From positions 417,793-481,792 of the forward strand of contig MNCI01007652.1 in NCBI GenBank assembly GCA_015680685.1: 64,000 bases of DNA, given 5' to 3'. Below, one piece after another: positions 61,631-64,000 of the stretch; the first letter of the stretch is position 1; each line of letters opens with the position of its first letter. The translations under genes were made by a program, and so were the position numbers. The stretch comes from Gnetum montanum. Taxonomy: Eukaryota; Streptophyta; Gnetopsida; Gnetales; Gnetaceae. Under the pieces are notes generated by a model. It saw only the letters and a program-made list of their open reading frames with translations. It made no database searches and was not told the origin of the DNA.

Positions 61631-64000
61631 GTTGGTGATGCTCATATTCCAATGTATTTATGCCTTCGTTGTTGGCATGGATTTCCTTAGTTTGTTTCAT
61701 GCATATTTTTCTGCTCCTTCGAGTAGCTGTCAACTACGGGGTGTCTACTAATTCTTGTGTGGTTGCTATATACAAGCATCTTTGTTGCAACGTTTCAAGG
61801 GCACACCTATCACATAGAGGCATTTCCTCCATGTCATCACCCGATGAATCACTGTATGTGATGCGTGGAACTTTCCTCTTCTCAATCTTTCCACAAATGT
61901 TTATCTTGGAAATTTCCAAGGAAAGATCGCGGATCCTAAGGCATGCATCTACTGTGCTTAGCCATGCCCTTCCCATTATAATCGGGAAGTCCCCTTCATT
62001 GTTATTAACTTCAATCACCAGAAAATGAACTAGGTAGGACCAACCACACACTGTGGTAATGATGTCCTCCACCAATCCTAAGGGAATGGTGATGGACTAG
62101 TCTGCTAGCTCTAGTTGAATGTTGCTCTTCTTGAGTTGGGGTAGGTTCCAGGAATGATACATCTCTCATGAAATTAAGTTGACCCTGGAACCTAAGTCAA
62201 GAAGAGCCCTATGTGGTTCATTTCTAGTGATCTGCAAATAGATTAAGGGACTCCCAGGGTTAGTTAGTTTCCTAGGAAGGTGGCCCACCTTGATCCAATC
62301 GGTTATGGTATGCGTTAACATAATCATATGCGTTATGCTCTGTTTTTGGATGGAAGGGTGCTCCAAAGTGTTAGATGGTGGAGGAGTGTACATGGCCCCA
62401 ACCGCTTGTTGTTGCGAGAGTTTGTCTGGGATTTTGGTTTTGAGGTAAGGTCTCCTCTTTTTATAGTTGTCAGAACCAGCAGTAGGTTGGATATTTACAG
62501 CTCTCGCAATGTGATGTTGCTGCGGTTGAGGAGGAAGTTCCCCTTGCATTGTTGGAGTAGGAGGTGTTATGGGAACTACCTGTGGTGGAAGAGGTGCAGA
62601 TGGATTAGGAGAATTGTGTGGATATTGAGTGTCTCCCGGAGGAGAAGGAGTCCTTCTGAAGTACTCCCGAACTTGGTAGTGATGGTTGGGGGTTGTGTGA
62701 CTCATAGAGTCACTTGGAGAAATCGGCTGCTGCACATAATATCCATAAGGGTCAAGCTATCGATAAGGGTACTATTGTTTTGACAATGGCATCCCCCATG
62801 ACTATGGGTATTACCACTGTTGATGCTGTCCGATGGGCTATGGTGGAGTTCCACTTGGATAATACGTTAGTGGTTGGTGGAACTACCTTGGGTGACCTTG
62901 TGGATAAGGTAACCTTCGGGGTGTTTGCTGTTGGTTGAGTCTTAGATTAAGCACATACACCCTAGATGCTTGTAGATGTGAGATGATGGGGAAACATCCC
63001 TTAGGATGGTCATAATGGTAGATCTCACATCCATCGTCATCGTCTGTGTCAGAGTCCTTAGCCACATCAAAGTTAGTGATTTTTCCCTTACCCTTGTTAT
63101 GTGCAGGGCCTAAATCTCTCCACTTTTTCTTACCTTTGTCAATACTTTGTTCAACCTCAGACTCTTCTACAATTTTTAAGATAGTTTCAATTTTAGAGTC
63201 TAAGGAACTCCATATGTCATCTACCTTAGCTACTATTTCTGTTATTAATTTTTGGATCGGCAAGTTTTTTCGGTTCACCAACTCTTCGATTGGTGACTCA
63301 TCCTCTTCATCACAAAATTTCACTCCCTTCTTTCAAAAGGAGGGATCGTGGTTGTACTCTTCCGCACTTTCCATTTTGCATAGCTCACCTTCTTCTTTTG
63401 CTACTTGCTCCAACAAGCTACGTACTTCATGGGCTCTAAGTTGTGAGAGTCTCCCTTGGGTGTAAGTCCCAAGGGTTCTTCTAGTTTCATTCCTTAGCCC
63501 ATCCACGATGTGGTGAAGTTGATCCTGCTGAGCGTATCCATGGCCCAGGCAATGATGTAACAATGTATAATAGTGGGCCATGGTAGCATCCAAAGGTTCG
63601 TGTATACCTTGCTTCTAGCCTTAGATCTTCTTACGCAAATTGGACACTCTGGAGTATGTTTGATACTTTTCGTTGAACATTTTTAGCATCATACTCCACC
63701 TCTTGATGATTTTTAGTTCTAAGGACGGGTACCAGCTCTTTGCTTCTTTAGTGAGTATCCTTGGTAACAACTTAAGCTTCTACCACTCATTGTCTATATT
63801 CTGCAAGGCATAGGCATCGTGGAATTCCTATAAATGATTTTGTGGATCAACATTGTATCCCCCTTCAAATCGTGGGATATTGTTCATGTCTAATCGTTTA
63901 ATCCAACTATCCTTTAAATGCCTTGTGGGAATCCTAACTACCTCTGTTATGTCAAGCATACTTCAGGTTGCAAGTAGGGGCTTGTCATGATCATCTCTTT
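61631..64000 (-). pseudogene. gag-pro: gag-protease polyprotein of A3, partial
   Basis: The least damaged gag-protease of family A. A 146-residue open stretch (63323-62883) covers the gag tail, an acidic run DTDDDDG and the Cys/His cluster CEIYHYDHPKGCFP. A 189-residue open stretch (62735-62166) covers the Pro-rich linker and the start of protease, with LLDLGSRVNLIS where LLDSGSGVNLIS is expected. Then 62075-61734 holds MGRAWLSTVDACLRIRDLSL, EISKINICGKIEKRK. The gag core EPLDATMAHYYTLLHHCLG is just above 63593-63333. The usual stop after TLEYEH is lost. No RT follows. The N-terminus lies beyond the window. Confidence 0.82.

Larger units (their letters stand above)
58799..64000 (-). mobile_element. 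Family A element, copy A3 (5' end off-window)
   Basis: 3' LTR at 58799-59775, polypurine tract, untranslated region, then gag-protease to the window end. It is inserted in exon 4 of the B2 antisense gene; the left flank is ATGAT. By comparison with A2 about 1.8 kb is missing on the right, including the 5' LTR. Confidence 0.9.

Noticed and set aside
1-64000. CRISPR arrays, bacterial operons, rRNA or tRNA genes
   Set aside because: No spaced direct repeats of CRISPR type and no recognisable tRNA or rRNA were seen; tRNA-like matches are only retroelement primer sites.

Overview
The window is nuclear DNA of a large-genome seed plant, and a gymnosperm is plausible. The reasons are that it is AT-rich, has no intact host gene and no bacterial gene organisation, and is almost wholly nested, decayed LTR retrotransposons. 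The exact species cannot be read from it. It is a draft assembly: there is a 370-base N gap at 61241-61610, and single Ns at 4052 and 4368 bracket a segment that appears to be in the wrong orientation.

Layout, left to right. Family A elements are minus-strand LTR elements with gag-protease only. Copy A1 (1-6737) sits in the 5' leader of family B copy B1. B1 is a plus-strand Ty3/gypsy element of Tat/Ogre type. Its gag-protease is at 7048-10616, an intron-like spacer of about 9.3 kb at 10617-19955, and RT-RNase H-integrase at 19956-23450. Copy A2 (24416-31512) interrupts the B1 3' UTR. The B1 3' LTR (31589-36749) is split by a 3.8-kb LTR-like insertion (32368-36153, TSD GGAAC) that carries pieces of an LRR receptor kinase. 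From 36750 to 44392 is AT-rich sequence with nothing I can identify. Then come a chromovirus RT fragment (44393-44806), a truncated minus-strand family B copy B3 (45419-47898), and the LTR, primer site and gag start of a chromovirus (47899-49584). Family B copy B2 (49585-58798) is inserted in that chromovirus gag. B2 is cut by copy A3 (58799-64000), which runs out of the window.

The most unusual feature is in family B. In both B1 and B2 the gag-protease ORF ends at a GT splice-donor-like site and is followed by a gene on the opposite strand. In B1 this gene can be followed through about eight exons (16694 down to 11461). In B2 the last five exons are present, with matching splice sites, matching phases, and a final exon of exactly 25 codons in each copy. 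In B1 a degenerate array of about 190-bp repeats lies just upstream of the antisense gene start, and RT begins beyond it. So a multi-exon antisense gene appears to sit inside the protease/RT intron of a Tat/Ogre-like retrotransposon.

Family A appears non-autonomous. All three copies share a 0.8-1.0 kb LTR, an Asp-tRNA-type primer site and a gag-protease ORF. None has RT, RNase H or integrase, so those functions would have to come from another element. All coding regions in the window are interrupted by stops or frameshifts and should be read as pseudogenes.
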